Positions 26,208 through 38,341 of a stretch of DNA of 64,000 bases are shown here, one piece after another. The notes beneath the pieces were generated by a model, which was given only the letters and a program-made list of their open reading frames with translations, was not told the origin of the DNA and ran no database searches. Location of the stretch: positions 1 to 64,000 of the forward strand of contig NZ_PJJO01000061.1 of the NCBI RefSeq assembly GCF_002929535.1, written 5' to 3'. This stretch comes from Cryobacterium sp. Y11. Lineage in GTDB: Bacteria > Actinomycetota > Actinomycetes > Actinomycetales > Microbacteriaceae. The stretch's first letter is position 1. Every line of letters begins with the position of its first letter. The position numbers and the translations under genes were made by a program.

Positions 26208-27541
26208 AGATCGAATACCGCAACCTGCGCGTCGCGCTGCTCGGTGGTGGTATTGTTGGCGCCCAGGTGGCCCGGATGCTACTGGAACAGGGCCCGGAAC
26301 TGGCCAATCGGGTCGGCGCCACCCTCGAACTGGTCGGCATCGCGGTTCGCGACCTCGAGGCCGAACGCACCGTCGACCTGCCGCGCGAATTATTCACGAC
26401 CGACGCCGAAGAACTCATTCTCGGCGCCGACATCGTGATTGAACTGATGGGTGGCATTGAGCCGGCTCGCAGCCACATTCTGCTCGCAATCAGCAGTGGA
26501 GCGGATGTCGTCACCGCCAATAAGGCGCTCATCGCACTGCACGGCCCCGAGCTGTTCAGTGCAGCCGACCAGGTCGGTGCGCAGATCAACTATGAGGCCG
26601 CAGTGGCCGGGGCCATTCCCATTGTGCGTCCGCTCCGCGAAAGCCTCGCCGGTGACCAGGTGCAACGCATCCTCGGCATCGTCAATGGCACCACAAACTT
26701 CATTCTTGACCGGATGGATACCCAAGGGTCCAGTCTCGAAGACGCGCTGGCCGAGGCTACGGCGCTCGGTTACGCCGAGGCGGATCCGACCGCAGACATT
26801 GGTGGCTATGACGCGGCGCAAAAGGCGGCTATCTTGGCGAGTCTGGCCTTTCACACGACGGTGCCGTTGGCATCCGTTTACCGGGAGGGCATCACCTCGA
26901 TCACATCAGCGCAGATCGAATCGGCCCGCAAGGCCGGCTATGTCGTGAAGCTACTCGCGATTTGTGAACGGGTCACCGATGAGAACGGTGTGGATGGCGT
27001 TTCGGCGCGGGTCTACCCGGCGATGGTGCCGCGCAGTCATCCGCTTGCCGCGGTGCACGGCGCGAACAATGCCGTCTTCGTCGAGGCCGAAGCGGCGGGC
27101 AGCCTCATGTTCTACGGCGCCGGAGCCGGGGGAGTTGAAACGGCCTCGGCCGTGCTCGGCGACGTTGTCTCGATCGCGCGGCGCCATGTTGCTGGCGGAC
27201 CAGGAGTTGCCGCGTCGAGCCACGCCGCCCTACCTGTGTTTGACATTGGCCGAGTCACCACCCGCTATGCCGTGACCCTCGAAGTCACCGACGAGCCCGG
27301 CGTGCTCGCGACCATCGCGAGCGTGTTCGGCCAGCGCAAGGTGTCTCTGGCACTCGTGGAGCAGTCCATGACGCCGGCGGTGATGGCGACGAAGAGTCGT
27401 GCAGCACGCTCGGCCACGGCTACCCTAGTAATAGGAACCCACGACGCAACGGAGGCCGCACTCGCCGCCACCGTGCATGACCTGGCCACCAACAGCGTTG
27501 TCACCGAAGTTGCATCCGTACTGAGAGTTGAAGGAGTCTGA
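26204..27541 (+). CDS. hom: homoserine dehydrogenase
   Basis: It reduces aspartate semialdehyde to homoserine, the branch point toward threonine and methionine. The 445-residue protein has an N-terminal Rossmann motif LLGGGIVGAQVA, the dimer and catalytic region with VNGTTNFIL and YAEADPTADIGGYDAAQK, and a C-terminal ACT domain from about residue 360 (EVTDEPGVLATIASVFG), the usual site of threonine feedback. The start codon is TTG, overlapping the lysA stop; GGAGGAG at 26192-26198 is well placed and decides this start. The stop overlaps thrC as TGATG. Confidence 0.96.
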   Translation: MKIEYRNLRVALLGGGIVGAQVARMLLEQGPELANRVGATLELVGIAVRDLEAERTVDLPRELFTTDAEELILGADIVIELMGGIEPARSHILLAISSGADVVTANKALIALHGPELFSAADQVGAQINYEAAVAGAIPIVRPLRESLAGDQVQRILGIVNGTTNFILDRMDTQGSSLEDALAEATALGYAEADPTADIGGYDAAQKAAILASLAFHTTVPLASVYREGITSITSAQIESARKAGYVVKLLAICERVTDENGVDGVSARVYPAMVPRSHPLAAVHGANNAVFVEAEAAGSLMFYGAGAGGVETASAVLGDVVSIARRHVAGGPGVAASSHAALPVFDIGRVTTRYAVTLEVTDEPGVLATIASVFGQRKVSLALVEQSMTPAVMATKSRAARSATATLVIGTHDATEAALAATVHDLATNSVVTEVASVLRVEGV

Positions 27542-28668
27542 TGTTCAGCCCAAGCAAGACCAGTCCCGGCCAGACGAATACCGGCACAATTGTCAGCCGT
27601 CAGTGGCGCGGAGTATTGAACGAGTACTCCGATCGGCTGAACATCTCTGCCGCAACCCCCATCATCACACTCGGCGAGGGTGGTACGCCGCTCATTCCCG
27701 CCGCAGCGCTCTCCGCACGCACCGGAGCCAAGGTCTGGATCAAGTTCGAGGGCATGAACCCGACAGGGTCGTTCAAGGACCGCGGCATGACCATGGCCAT
27801 TTCCAAAGCCATGGAAGACGGCGCGAAGGCCGTCATTTGTGCCTCGACCGGAAACACCAGTGCATCCGCCGCCGCGTACGCCACCCACGCCGGCATTACG
27901 GCCGCCGTGCTGGTGCCAGAGGGCAAGATCGCCATGGGCAAGCTCAGCCAGGCCGTGGCACACAACGCACAGCTGTTGCAGGTGCAGGGCAACTTCGATG
28001 ACTGCCTCGATATTGCGCGTGACCTCGCCACCAACTACCCGGTGCACCTGGTCAACTCGGTCAACCCCGACCGCATCGAGGGCCAGAAGACCGCGGCCTT
28101 CGAGGTCGTCGAGGTGCTCGGCGACGCCCCCGACTTTCAGTTCGTTCCGGTGGGCAACGCGGGCAACTACACCGCCTATTTTCGTGGCTACAGTGAAGAG
28201 GTCGCCCGCGGCGCCACCACGAAGCTGCCGCGCATGTTCGGCTTCCAGGCCTCCGGCAGCGCCCCGATCGTGCTCGGCCACCGCGTCGAACAACCAGACA
28301 CCATCGCGAGCGCCATCCGCATCGGTAACCCGGCGTCCTGGGATCTCGCGCTGAGCGCACGCGAGCAGAGCGACGGTTACTTCGGCGCGATTACCGACGA
28401 GAAGATTCTCGAAGCCCACCGCATCCTCTCGGCTGAGGTTGGAATTTTCGTGGAACCGGCATCCGCTATCGGCGTCGCCGGTCTTCTTGAGCGGGCAGAG
28501 GCGGGTTTCATTCCGAAGGGCTCGACCGTCGTGATCACCGTCACCGGCCATGGCCTGAAGGATCCGCAGTGGGCGCTGCGCACCGCGGATGGTTCCGACG
28601 TCGTGCCGACCATTGTTCCGGTAGACACCGCCGAAATCGCCAGTGTGCTCGGCTTGGGCAAGGCATGA
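27541..28668 (+). CDS. thrC: threonine synthase
   Basis: It converts O-phosphohomoserine to threonine. The 375-residue PLP enzyme has Lys79 in GSFKDRGM, the phosphate-binding STGNTSASAA, and PVGNAGNYTAYF. It is the short form without a zinc ribbon, unlike the paralogue at 13758. ATG at 27541 overlaps the hom stop and its own stop overlaps thrB as ATGA, so the hom-thrC-thrB block should be translated as a unit. Confidence 0.96.
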   Translation: MFSPSKTSPGQTNTGTIVSRQWRGVLNEYSDRLNISAATPIITLGEGGTPLIPAAALSARTGAKVWIKFEGMNPTGSFKDRGMTMAISKAMEDGAKAVICASTGNTSASAAAYATHAGITAAVLVPEGKIAMGKLSQAVAHNAQLLQVQGNFDDCLDIARDLATNYPVHLVNSVNPDRIEGQKTAAFEVVEVLGDAPDFQFVPVGNAGNYTAYFRGYSEEVARGATTKLPRMFGFQASGSAPIVLGHRVEQPDTIASAIRIGNPASWDLALSAREQSDGYFGAITDEKILEAHRILSAEVGIFVEPASAIGVAGLLERAEAGFIPKGSTVVITVTGHGLKDPQWALRTADGSDVVPTIVPVDTAEIASVLGLGKA

Positions 28669-29612
28669 CCGCTCCTGTCTCGTTGATGGGGCGTGCCGTC
28701 TCGGTGCAGGTTCCGGCCACTACGGCCAACCTTGGTCCCGGCTTCGATACGCTCGGCCTCGCGCTGGCCAAGTATGACCAGCTCGAGGTCACGGTGCGCA
28801 GTGCTCCCGGCGTGTTTGTCGAGGTACACGGCGTCGGTGCTGGTGAGGTACCCACCGACGAGAGCAACCTTGTCGTGCGGGCCATCATGCACACCTTTAA
28901 AGCGGTCGGCCAGCCCCTGCCCGGGCTCAACATCGTCGCGCACAACGTCATCCCGCACGGGCGCGGGCTCGGTTCCTCCGGCGCGGCCATCGTATCGGGC
29001 ATCATGGCGGCCAAGGGGCTACTCGAGGGCATCGTCGACATCGACGCCGAGCAGCTGCTCGTGCTCGCCACCGAGATGGAGGGCCACCCCGACAACGTCG
29101 CGCCAGCCCTGTTTGGTTGTCTGACCATCGCCTGGACTACCCCAGAGGGTCCGCGGCACAAGAAGCTTATGGTGCACCGCGGCGTCAAGCCGCTCGTCTT
29201 TGTGCCGGAGCAGGAGATGTCGACAGCGCTCGCGCGCAGCCTGCAGCCGGCTTCGGTTCCGCACGAAGATGCCGTCTTCAATGTGTCGCGCTCGGCACTG
29301 CTGATCGCAGCGCTCATCCAGAGCCCGGAGCTGCTCCTCGCTGCAACCGAGGACAAGCTGCACCAGAGCTATCGTGCCGCAGCGATGCCCGAAACAAACA
29401 AGCTCATCACCCTGCTGCGCGCTGCCGGTTTCGCCGCCGTTGTGTCCGGTGCCGGGCCATCCATTCTCGTGCTCGCGAGCGATCCCGGTCAGCGCCTGGT
29501 CGCTGCAGAACTCGTGGCGAAGCACTCGGATACCCCGTGGCGGGCGCTCATGCTTGCCGTTGATGTGCAGGGCGCTACCGTGCAGCCGCTCGTCCAGCAG
29601 AGCGCGGCTTAA
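28665..29612 (+). CDS. thrB: homoserine kinase
   Basis: It phosphorylates homoserine for ThrC. The 315-residue GHMP-family kinase shows the three family motifs: VPATTANLGPGFDTLG near residue 14, the ATP-binding PHGRGLGSSGAAI near residue 100, and GAGPSILVLA near residue 260. Start ATG at 28665 overlaps the thrC stop. It is the last gene of the coupled lysine and threonine series; a GCCCGC/GCGGGC hairpin without a U-run lies just after its stop. Confidence 0.95.
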   Translation: MTAPVSLMGRAVSVQVPATTANLGPGFDTLGLALAKYDQLEVTVRSAPGVFVEVHGVGAGEVPTDESNLVVRAIMHTFKAVGQPLPGLNIVAHNVIPHGRGLGSSGAAIVSGIMAAKGLLEGIVDIDAEQLLVLATEMEGHPDNVAPALFGCLTIAWTTPEGPRHKKLMVHRGVKPLVFVPEQEMSTALARSLQPASVPHEDAVFNVSRSALLIAALIQSPELLLAATEDKLHQSYRAAAMPETNKLITLLRAAGFAAVVSGAGPSILVLASDPGQRLVAAELVAKHSDTPWRALMLAVDVQGATVQPLVQQSAA

Positions 29613-29650
29613 CCAGCCCGCTCGTGGCGGGCCGGGTGCCGGGGGAGTGC

Positions 29651-29861
29651 TATGGTTATTGTGCACCCGATAGAAACCGCTCAACGCGACATCTTCTCCG
29701 GTGCATTCCCTGTACCTCACTGCTTTTGCGATTTTTTGCGTAGCGGTGGGTGTTTACACCAATCCCCTCCATTGTCGGATTGGATCACCCGCAGCGCATT
29801 CTCGCTGCATACATCTCTCCTGACCTGAATTTTTGTTCGGCAGGGGAAAGGAATCCCCTTC
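29651..29861 (+). promoter_or_regulatory. rho promoter and structured 5' leader
   Basis: TATGGT at 29651-29656 is a candidate -10, giving a leader near 200 bases. It contains inverted repeats CCAATC/GATTGG (29759-29764, 29778-29783) and GCAGCG/CGCTGC (29791-29796, 29803-29808). A third hairpin, AGGGGA/TCCCCT (29842-29847, 29854-29859), places the AAGGAA ribosome site in its loop. Rho genes are commonly autoregulated; whether this leader does so is inference. Confidence 0.4.
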
Positions 29862-32443
<2,582 letters not shown>

Positions 32444-32444
<1 letters not shown>

Positions 32445-33523
32445 TGTTCGAATCCGTCCTCACGCTGTTGGCCGAGCACGACGACCTACAGTCGCAGTTG
32501 GCGGATCCGGAGCTACACGCGAATCCGGCCCGTTCGAAGAAAGTCAACCGGCGTTACGCCGAGCTGAGCCGCATCATCGCCGCGTACCACGAGTGGAAAC
32601 AGGTTGAAGATAACCTTGAGGCCGCTCGCGAACTCGCCGACGAGGATGCTGCTTTCGCCGAAGAGATTCCGGGTCTCGTTGTACAGCTAGATGTCACGGC
32701 TGAGAAGCTGCGCCGCCTGCTGATTCCTCGCGACGAACTCGACGCGCGCGACGTGATCATGGAGATCAAGATGGGGGAGGGCGGCGCGGAATCGGCACTG
32801 TTCGCCGCCGATCTGCTGCGCATGTACCTGCACTACGCCGAGTCGAATCGCTGGAAGACCGAGATCATTGAGCAGACTTCGAGCGACCTGGGCGGCATTA
32901 AAGACATTCAGCTCGCCATCAAGGGCAACTCAAGCGATCCAGCAGAGGGCGTATGGGCGCACCTCAAATATGAGGGCGGCGTGCACCGCGTACAGCGGGT
33001 GCCGGCGACCGAGTCGCAGGGACGCATCCACACCTCAGCGGCGGGCGTGCTCGTTTTTCCCGAGGTAGACGAGCCTGAAGAGGTTGAGTTGCACCCGAAC
33101 GACCTCAAGATCGACGTGTATCGGTCGAGCGGTCCTGGTGGCCAGTCGGTCAACACGACCGACTCTGCCGTGCGCATCACCCACCTTCCGACCGGAATCG
33201 TCGTCGCGATGCAGAACGAGAAGTCGCAGCTGCAAAACAAGGAAGCGGGCATGCGTGTGTTGCGGGCGCGCGTTTTGGCTCGTCAGCAGGAAGAGATCGA
33301 CGCGGCGGCCTCGCTGGTGCGCAAGGGTCAGATTCGAACCATGGATCGCTCCGAGCGTATTCGAACATACAACTTTCCCGAGAACCGTATCGCCGACCAC
33401 CGCACCGGTTACAAGGCATACAACCTCGACGCCGTCATGAACGGCGCTCTCGGCCCGGTCATCGACTCCTGCATCCACGCCGACGAAGAAACCCGCCTAG
33501 CCGAGCTAGGCGACCCCGAGTAA
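32444..33523 (+). CDS. prfA: peptide chain release factor 1
   Basis: It releases nascent peptides at UAA and UAG codons. The 359-residue protein carries the stop-codon tripeptide PAT at residues 187-189 (VPATESQGR) and the GGQ motif at 232-234 ([16 protein letters not shown]), where hydrolysis is catalysed. The ATG overlaps the rho stop by one base, and rho-prfA order is typical. The HemK-type methylase gene prmC, which modifies the GGQ Gln, lies 1.8 kb away, separated by cysK-cysE on the other strand. Confidence 0.96.
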
Positions 33524-33534
33524 TCCCATTAAAC

Positions 33535-33607
33535 GGACGCGGCCCAGGCCCCGTCCACGGGCCCAGTCTATAAACTGGGCCTATGGACGCGGCCCAGGCC
33601 CCGTCCA
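33535..33607. terminator. three tandem hairpins between convergent prfA and cysE
   Basis: A 23-base direct repeat (33535-33557 and 33585-33607) flanks a central hairpin with 8-bp arms GGCCCAGT/ACTGGGCC (33560-33567, 33574-33581). Each 23-mer is itself a near-perfect hairpin (GGACG outer stem, GGCC-CA-GGCC inner part, one C-C mismatch). It lies 12 bases past prfA and 21 bases before the end of cysE, so it probably terminates both strands. Confidence 0.6.
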
Positions 33608-33627
33608 TAGTGTTGGAGTGGGGCGGA

Positions 33628-34215
33628 TTAGAGGTAATACTCGGGTTCGAGGGTTCCTCCTCGCGCGGACTCGACCGTCGCGGAGGACTGCGGGCGAATT
33701 GTTGCTGGAACGCCAACGAGCAGCGACCTGGGCGGAGCATTCTTCGTCACGACAGCGTTCGAGCCGATCGTGCTCCAGGCCCCGATGGTGATCGGGCCGA
33801 GCACCTTGGCTCCGGCGCCCACGGTGACGCCGTCTTCGAGATGCGGATGCCGCCGCACACCACGAGCGTGCCCGTGACGGCTCTTCCCGCCCAGCGTTAC
33901 CGCGTGGTAGAGCATCACATCATCGCCGAGCACCGCCGTTTCACCGATCACAACACCCATGCCGTGGTCGATGAAGAGGCGGCGCCCGATGGTTGCCCCC
34001 GGATGAATCTCAATTCCGGTCAGAAACCGGGTCAGCTGTGACAGCAGGCGTGCGGGCAGGTGCAGTCCGCTGCGCCAGAGACGGTGCGCGATGCGATACG
34101 ACCAGACCGCGTGCAGCCCACTGTAGGCAAGAAACACCTCGGTGTTGCTGCGCGCTGCGGGATCGTGGGTGCGCGCGGCAGCCATGTCTTCACGGATACG
34201 CCCGAATACAGTCAT
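33628..34215 (-). CDS. cysE: serine O-acetyltransferase
   Basis: It makes O-acetylserine from serine and acetyl-CoA, the substrate of CysK. The 195-residue protein has an N-terminal helical part and a left-handed beta-helix of hexapeptide repeats ([18 protein letters not shown], then [23 protein letters not shown], then [14 protein letters not shown]). His in FIDHG and Asp in the helical part are the expected catalytic pair. It follows cysK after 38 bases on the same strand, forming a cysK-cysE operon. Confidence 0.94.
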   Translation of the reverse strand: MTVFGRIREDMAAARTHDPAARSNTEVFLAYSGLHAVWSYRIAHRLWRSGLHLPARLLSQLTRFLTGIEIHPGATIGRRLFIDHGMGVVIGETAVLGDDVMLYHAVTLGGKSRHGHARGVRRHPHLEDGVTVGAGAKVLGPITIGAWSTIGSNAVVTKNAPPRSLLVGVPATIRPQSSATVESARGGTLEPEYYL

Positions 34216-34253
34216 AGGAACGTGGGATTCATGAAAGGGCAGACGGCCTTCGC

Positions 34254-35189
34254 TTAGTCCAGCAGGTCTTCGTACAGCACGGTCGAGATGTAGCGCTCAC
34301 CGAATCCCGGAACGATGACGACGATGGTCTTGCCCGCATTTTCGGGTAGTTTCGCTTGCTCGAGCGCGGCCCAGACGGCTGCGCCACCGGAGATACCGCC
34401 GAGGATTCCCTCGGCGGTACCGAGGACACGGGCGGTGGCGAGCGAATCGGCCAGGGTCACGTCGGTGATCGAGTCATAAACTTTGCGGTCGAGGGTTTCG
34501 GGCACGAAGTTCGCGCCGAGGCCCTGAATCTTATGTGGGCCGGGCTTGCCTCCGGAGAGGATGGGGGAGTCGATGGGCTCAACACCGACGACCTTGAGGC
34601 CCGGTTTCTGCTCCTTGAGATAGTTTCCAGCACCCGACAGGGTGCCGCCGGTTCCGATTCCGGCAACGAGAATGTCCACCGCGCCCTCGGTGTCGTTCCA
34701 GATCTCCACGCCGGTCGTGGCCCGGTGAATGGCCGGATTGGCCGGGTTTGTGAACTGGCTCGCCAAAACAGCGCCGGGAGTGTTCGCAACGATCTCGGCG
34801 GCCTTCTCGACCGCACCGCGCATGCCGTCGGCACCCGCGGTCAGCACGATCTCGGCGCCGTAGGCGCGCATCATGACGCGGCGTTCCTTGCTCATCGTCT
34901 CCGGCATGGCCAGAATGACGGTGTAGCCGCGGGCCGCGCCGACCATGGCGAGGGCGATGCCCGTGTTCCCGCTGGTGGCTTCAACAATGGTTCCGCCCGG
35001 CTTCAGCGAGCCATCCTTCTCGGCCGCGTTGATGATGGCGACGCCAATGCGGTCCTTCACGCTGCTCGAGGGGTTGTAGAACTCGAGCTTGGCCAGAACG
35101 GTAGCGCCGAGCCCAGCGGTCAAACGGTTCAGTTTGACGAGGGGGGTTCCACCAACGGCTTCGGTGATGTCGGAATAGATCTTGGGCAC
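34254..35189 (-). CDS. cysK: cysteine synthase (O-acetylserine sulfhydrylase)
   Basis: It forms cysteine from O-acetylserine and sulfide. The 311-residue PLP enzyme has Lys45 in [20 protein letters not shown] for substrate binding and [12 protein letters not shown] for the phosphate. I chose GTG at 35189 because it gives the standard CysK N-terminus ([15 protein letters not shown]); an open frame continues to a TTG at 35228. It is divergent from prmC with 115 bases between start codons. Confidence 0.95.
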   Translation of the reverse strand: MPKIYSDITEAVGGTPLVKLNRLTAGLGATVLAKLEFYNPSSSVKDRIGVAIINAAEKDGSLKPGGTIVEATSGNTGIALAMVGAARGYTVILAMPETMSKERRVMMRAYGAEIVLTAGADGMRGAVEKAAEIVANTPGAVLASQFTNPANPAIHRATTGVEIWNDTEGAVDILVAGIGTGGTLSGAGNYLKEQKPGLKVVGVEPIDSPILSGGKPGPHKIQGLGANFVPETLDRKVYDSITDVTLADSLATARVLGTAEGILGGISGGAAVWAALEQAKLPENAGKTIVVIVPGFGERYISTVLYEDLLD

Positions 35190-35304
35190 GTGAGCAACTT
35201 TCGTTCGGTGAAATTCAGCGGAATTCAAATAAAATTGGGTAGGTGGGCGTTGTCCAGCCTATGGCCCTCGACCACTAGCGCCCGGGTGCGTTACATTTCA
35301 CTAC

Positions 35305-36189
35305 GTGACCTCTTCAGACTCTGCCCCACCCACGACCGTCACTTCCCTGCGAAATGAGGCGATTGCCCGGCTGACTGCCGCTGGAATCACCGACCCGGAG
35401 GTTGATGCAGATCTGCTGATCGGTCACGTGCTCGGCCAGAGTCGCGGCGAGGTACAGGCCGCCAGCATCATGGCCAAACCAATCAGTGCAGCGGATGCTG
35501 CCGCCATCGACCTCCTGCTGGCCCGCCGCAGCGCCCGCGAGCCCCTGCAACATATAACAGGCCGTGCTCCGTTTCGGGCGCTTGACCTCAACGTGGGACC
35601 TGGCGTTTTCGTGCCGCGCCCCGAAACCGAACAGGTCGCCCAACTGGCCATCGATGCCCTGCGCGGGATGCCCGACGCTGAACCGATCGGCGTCGACCTC
35701 GGCACGGGCAGCGGCGCCATTGCCCTCGCCCTGGCCACCGAGGTGCCGCATGCCCGCATCTTCGCGGTAGAGAACTCGCCCGAGGCATACGCGTGGACCA
35801 CCCGCAATTTTGCCGAGGTCGCCGCCGACAACCTCACCCTGGCCTTCGGCGACCTCGCCGACGCATTCGTCGAACTCAACGGCACCGTCGCGGTCGTCAT
35901 TTCCAACCCGCCCTACATCCCAGTGGATGCCATACCGCGTGATCCAGAGGTGCGCCTGTTCGATCCCGCCCACGCCTTGTTCGGCGGACCGGACGGCCTC
36001 GACGTTATTCGTGCGGTATCCGCCACCGGCCTCCGACTGCTGCGGTCCGGCGGCGTGCTTGTGATTGAACACGGGGAACAGCAGGGGGAAGCCATTCGTG
36101 CACTGCTGGCCGACGATGGCTGGCGTGCACCCGCAACCCACCCCGACTACACCAGCCGTGATCGTGCCACGACTGCGCTGCATCCCTGA
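35305..36189 (+). CDS. prmC: release factor glutamine methyltransferase
   Basis: This SAM-dependent enzyme methylates the Gln of the GGQ motif in release factors. The 294-residue protein has an N-terminal helical domain, SAM motif I VDLGTGSGAIALALA near residue 131 and the catalytic NPPY at residues 201-204. Start GTG at 35305. It is followed by tsaC and the cell-wall transferase, the common actinobacterial order linking prfA, prmC, tsaC and the ATP synthase operon. Confidence 0.95.
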   Translation: MTSSDSAPPTTVTSLRNEAIARLTAAGITDPEVDADLLIGHVLGQSRGEVQAASIMAKPISAADAAAIDLLLARRSAREPLQHITGRAPFRALDLNVGPGVFVPRPETEQVAQLAIDALRGMPDAEPIGVDLGTGSGAIALALATEVPHARIFAVENSPEAYAWTTRNFAEVAADNLTLAFGDLADAFVELNGTVAVVISNPPYIPVDAIPRDPEVRLFDPAHALFGGPDGLDVIRAVSATGLRLLRSGGVLVIEHGEQQGEAIRALLADDGWRAPATHPDYTSRDRATTALHP

Positions 36190-36227
36190 AAGCGCCAATT
36201 CGCACCCTGAGGCAACGGCATCCGCTC

Positions 36228-36259
36228 TTCACAACCTCGCTGAGATAGAATTGTCGGAA
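36228..36259 (+). promoter_or_regulatory. promoter for a probable leaderless tsaC transcript
   Basis: TAGAAT at 36246-36251 ends 8 bases before the ATG at 36260, placing the expected transcription start on or next to the start codon. A weak TTCACA lies upstream near 36228. Confidence 0.45.
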
Positions 36260-37051
36260 ATGACACGTATCTACGATTGCACGAGCGACTCGGACACGAG
36301 TCAGCCAGACACGAGCCAGTCCAGCTACCAAGAGCACATCGCGTTGGCGCGCACGGCCATAGGCAGCGGTGCCCTCGTCGTGATTCCCACCGACACCGTC
36401 TACGGCGTCGCGGCCGATGCCTTTAACGCCGAGGCGGTGCAGCTGCTCCTCGACGCCAAGGGACGCAGTCGCCAGTCGCCGCCACCCGTTCTCATTCCCG
36501 GCATCCCCACCCTCGACGCCCTCGCAGTGGACGTGCCGCAGCCGGTGCGCGATCTGGTCGCCGCATTCTGGCCTGGTGGTTTGACAGTCATCGTCAACGC
36601 CCAGCCATCACTGGTCTGGGACCTCGGCGAAACCCGAGGCACGGTGGCCCTGCGTATGCCGAGCAATCAGATCGCGCTTGACCTACTGGCTGTAACCGGA
36701 CCGCTCGCCGTCTCCAGCGCGAACCTCAGTGGTATGCCGGCCGCTCTCGACGCACAGTCGGCCGAAGCGGCACTCGGCGAGAGCGTCGAGATCTATCTCG
36801 ACGGCGGCAAGTCCGGTGAAACCTATGCCAGCGTGTTCGGTCAGACCGGAGATGGTTCCTCGACCATCGTCGACGCGACCGGTTTTGAGGCTAACGGCGG
36901 TCTGCTACACATTGTGCGTGCCGGGGTCATTACGCGCGACGCGATCGCCGCCGTCATCGGCGACGTACTTGCCGCAGCGCCGGCCGTCAACACGGATGCC
37001 GCTCCCACCCTCGTCGCTCCTGGGCCGGACGAACGCGACACTGACCGGTAG
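36260..37051 (+). CDS. tsaC: L-threonylcarbamoyladenylate synthase (Sua5/YciO/YrdC family)
   Basis: It makes threonylcarbamoyl-AMP for the universal t6A modification of tRNAs reading ANN codons. The 263-residue protein has the YrdC core: VVIPTDTVYGVAADAF near residue 40, KGRSRQSPPPVLI, WPGGLTVIV, TVALRMPSN and AVSSANLSG. Length and the C-terminal extension of about 60 residues (Ala/Asp-rich) are longer than TsaC but shorter than full Sua5, as usual in actinobacteria. The next gene starts 3 bases after its stop. Confidence 0.93.
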   Translation: MTRIYDCTSDSDTSQPDTSQSSYQEHIALARTAIGSGALVVIPTDTVYGVAADAFNAEAVQLLLDAKGRSRQSPPPVLIPGIPTLDALAVDVPQPVRDLVAAFWPGGLTVIVNAQPSLVWDLGETRGTVALRMPSNQIALDLLAVTGPLAVSSANLSGMPAALDAQSAEAALGESVEIYLDGGKSGETYASVFGQTGDGSSTIVDATGFEANGGLLHIVRAGVITRDAIAAVIGDVLAAAPAVNTDAAPTLVAPGPDERDTDR

Positions 37052-37054
37052 TCC

Positions 37055-38341
37055 ATGACCCTATTCGTTCTGCTCGCACTCGTCTCGGCAATCGTCACCT
37101 TCGTGTTTTCGATCATCGTCTACAAGCTCAGCCACAAGTACCGGCTCTACCCGAAGATTCGCGAACGTGATGTGCACACCCGCCCGACGCCGCGCCTGGG
37201 CGGCATCGCCATGTTCCTCGGCATCCTCGTCGCCTTCGGCGTTGCTTACCTCACTGCCGGGGCATTCGCACCGATGCGGTTGGTCTTCGCCGACCCGCAA
37301 CAGATCCTGGCCATCCTCGGCGCGGCGCTGCTGATCGTGCTCGTCGGGGTGGCCGACGATATCTGGGACCTCGACTGGATGACCAAACTTGCCGGCCAAT
37401 TCATTGCCGCCGGCCTAGTGGCGTGGCAGGGCGTGCAGATCTACTCCCTGCCGATCGGAGGTCTCACGCTCTGGAGCGGCCGGACGTCGATCGTTGTCAC
37501 GGTCGTCGCCATCGTCGTCGTGATGAACATGATCAACTTCATCGACGGCCTCGACGGATTGGTCACCGGCGTCGCCCTGATCGCCAACGGAGTGTTCTTT
37601 CTCTACAGCTACCTGCTCGTGCGAGACACCTCGCCGACCAACTACTTCAACCTCGCCTCGTTGATCGCCGCCATTTTGGTCGGTGCCTGCGTCGGATTCC
37701 TTCCGTTGAACTGGCATCCGGCCAAGATGTTCATGGGCGATGCCGGTGCACTCCTAGTGGGCCTGCTCATGGCCACGAGCGCGATCGCCATCACCGGGCA
37801 GATCGACGTCACGGCGATCGATCGTTCCCAGCTCTTCCCGGCCTTCATCCCTCTCCTCCTGCCTGTGGCGATTATGATCATCCCGCTGCTCGACTTCGGA
37901 CTCGCCGTGATCCGTCGCGTGCACGCCGGCAAATCACCGTTCAGCGCCGACCGAAAACACCTGCACCATCGCCTGCTCGATATGGGACACTCCCACCTGC
38001 ATGCCGTGCTAATTTTCTACGGCTGGAGCGCGGCAGCATCGATCGGATGCCTGCTCTACTACCTCCTGCCGGTCTACCTCGGTCTTCCAACGGGCTATGC
38101 GACAATCTTTCTGGTCGTATCACTGCTCATCTGCACGATCGTCACGCTCGCACCGCTCGGACGCCGCAAGGCCGCCGAGTGGATCAGCCAGTCAGCGCCC
38201 GTCCCAACGCCAACCTCGCTCCTCGACCCGCTCGATCAGAGCGCAAGAGATCACGACGAGTCCCGCGGTGGCACCACCACAAGCCATCCAACCAACACGA
38301 GCGACCGCCCAACGGCGGCGCCTGCCGAGGAGAACGCATGA
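37055..38341 (+). CDS. wecA: undecaprenyl-phosphate N-acetylglucosaminyl (or related sugar) 1-phosphate transferase
   Basis: This MraY/WecA/TagO family integral membrane enzyme transfers a sugar-1-phosphate from a UDP-sugar to undecaprenyl phosphate, starting a wall polymer or glycan. The 428-residue protein has about 11 helices. Catalytic and Mg-binding motifs are VGVADDIWDLDW, NMINFIDGLDGLVTG and MFMGDAGALLVG, with KHLHHRLLDMGHSH in the last cytoplasmic loop. The C-terminal 60 residues are hydrophilic. It overlaps the AtpI-like gene by ATGA. The exact sugar is not certain. Confidence 0.9.
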   Translation: MTLFVLLALVSAIVTFVFSIIVYKLSHKYRLYPKIRERDVHTRPTPRLGGIAMFLGILVAFGVAYLTAGAFAPMRLVFADPQQILAILGAALLIVLVGVADDIWDLDWMTKLAGQFIAAGLVAWQGVQIYSLPIGGLTLWSGRTSIVVTVVAIVVVMNMINFIDGLDGLVTGVALIANGVFFLYSYLLVRDTSPTNYFNLASLIAAILVGACVGFLPLNWHPAKMFMGDAGALLVGLLMATSAIAITGQIDVTAIDRSQLFPAFIPLLLPVAIMIIPLLDFGLAVIRRVHAGKSPFSADRKHLHHRLLDMGHSHLHAVLIFYGWSAAASIGCLLYYLLPVYLGLPTGYATIFLVVSLLICTIVTLAPLGRRKAAEWISQSAPVPTPTSLLDPLDQSARDHDESRGGTTTSHPTNTSDRPTAAPAEENA

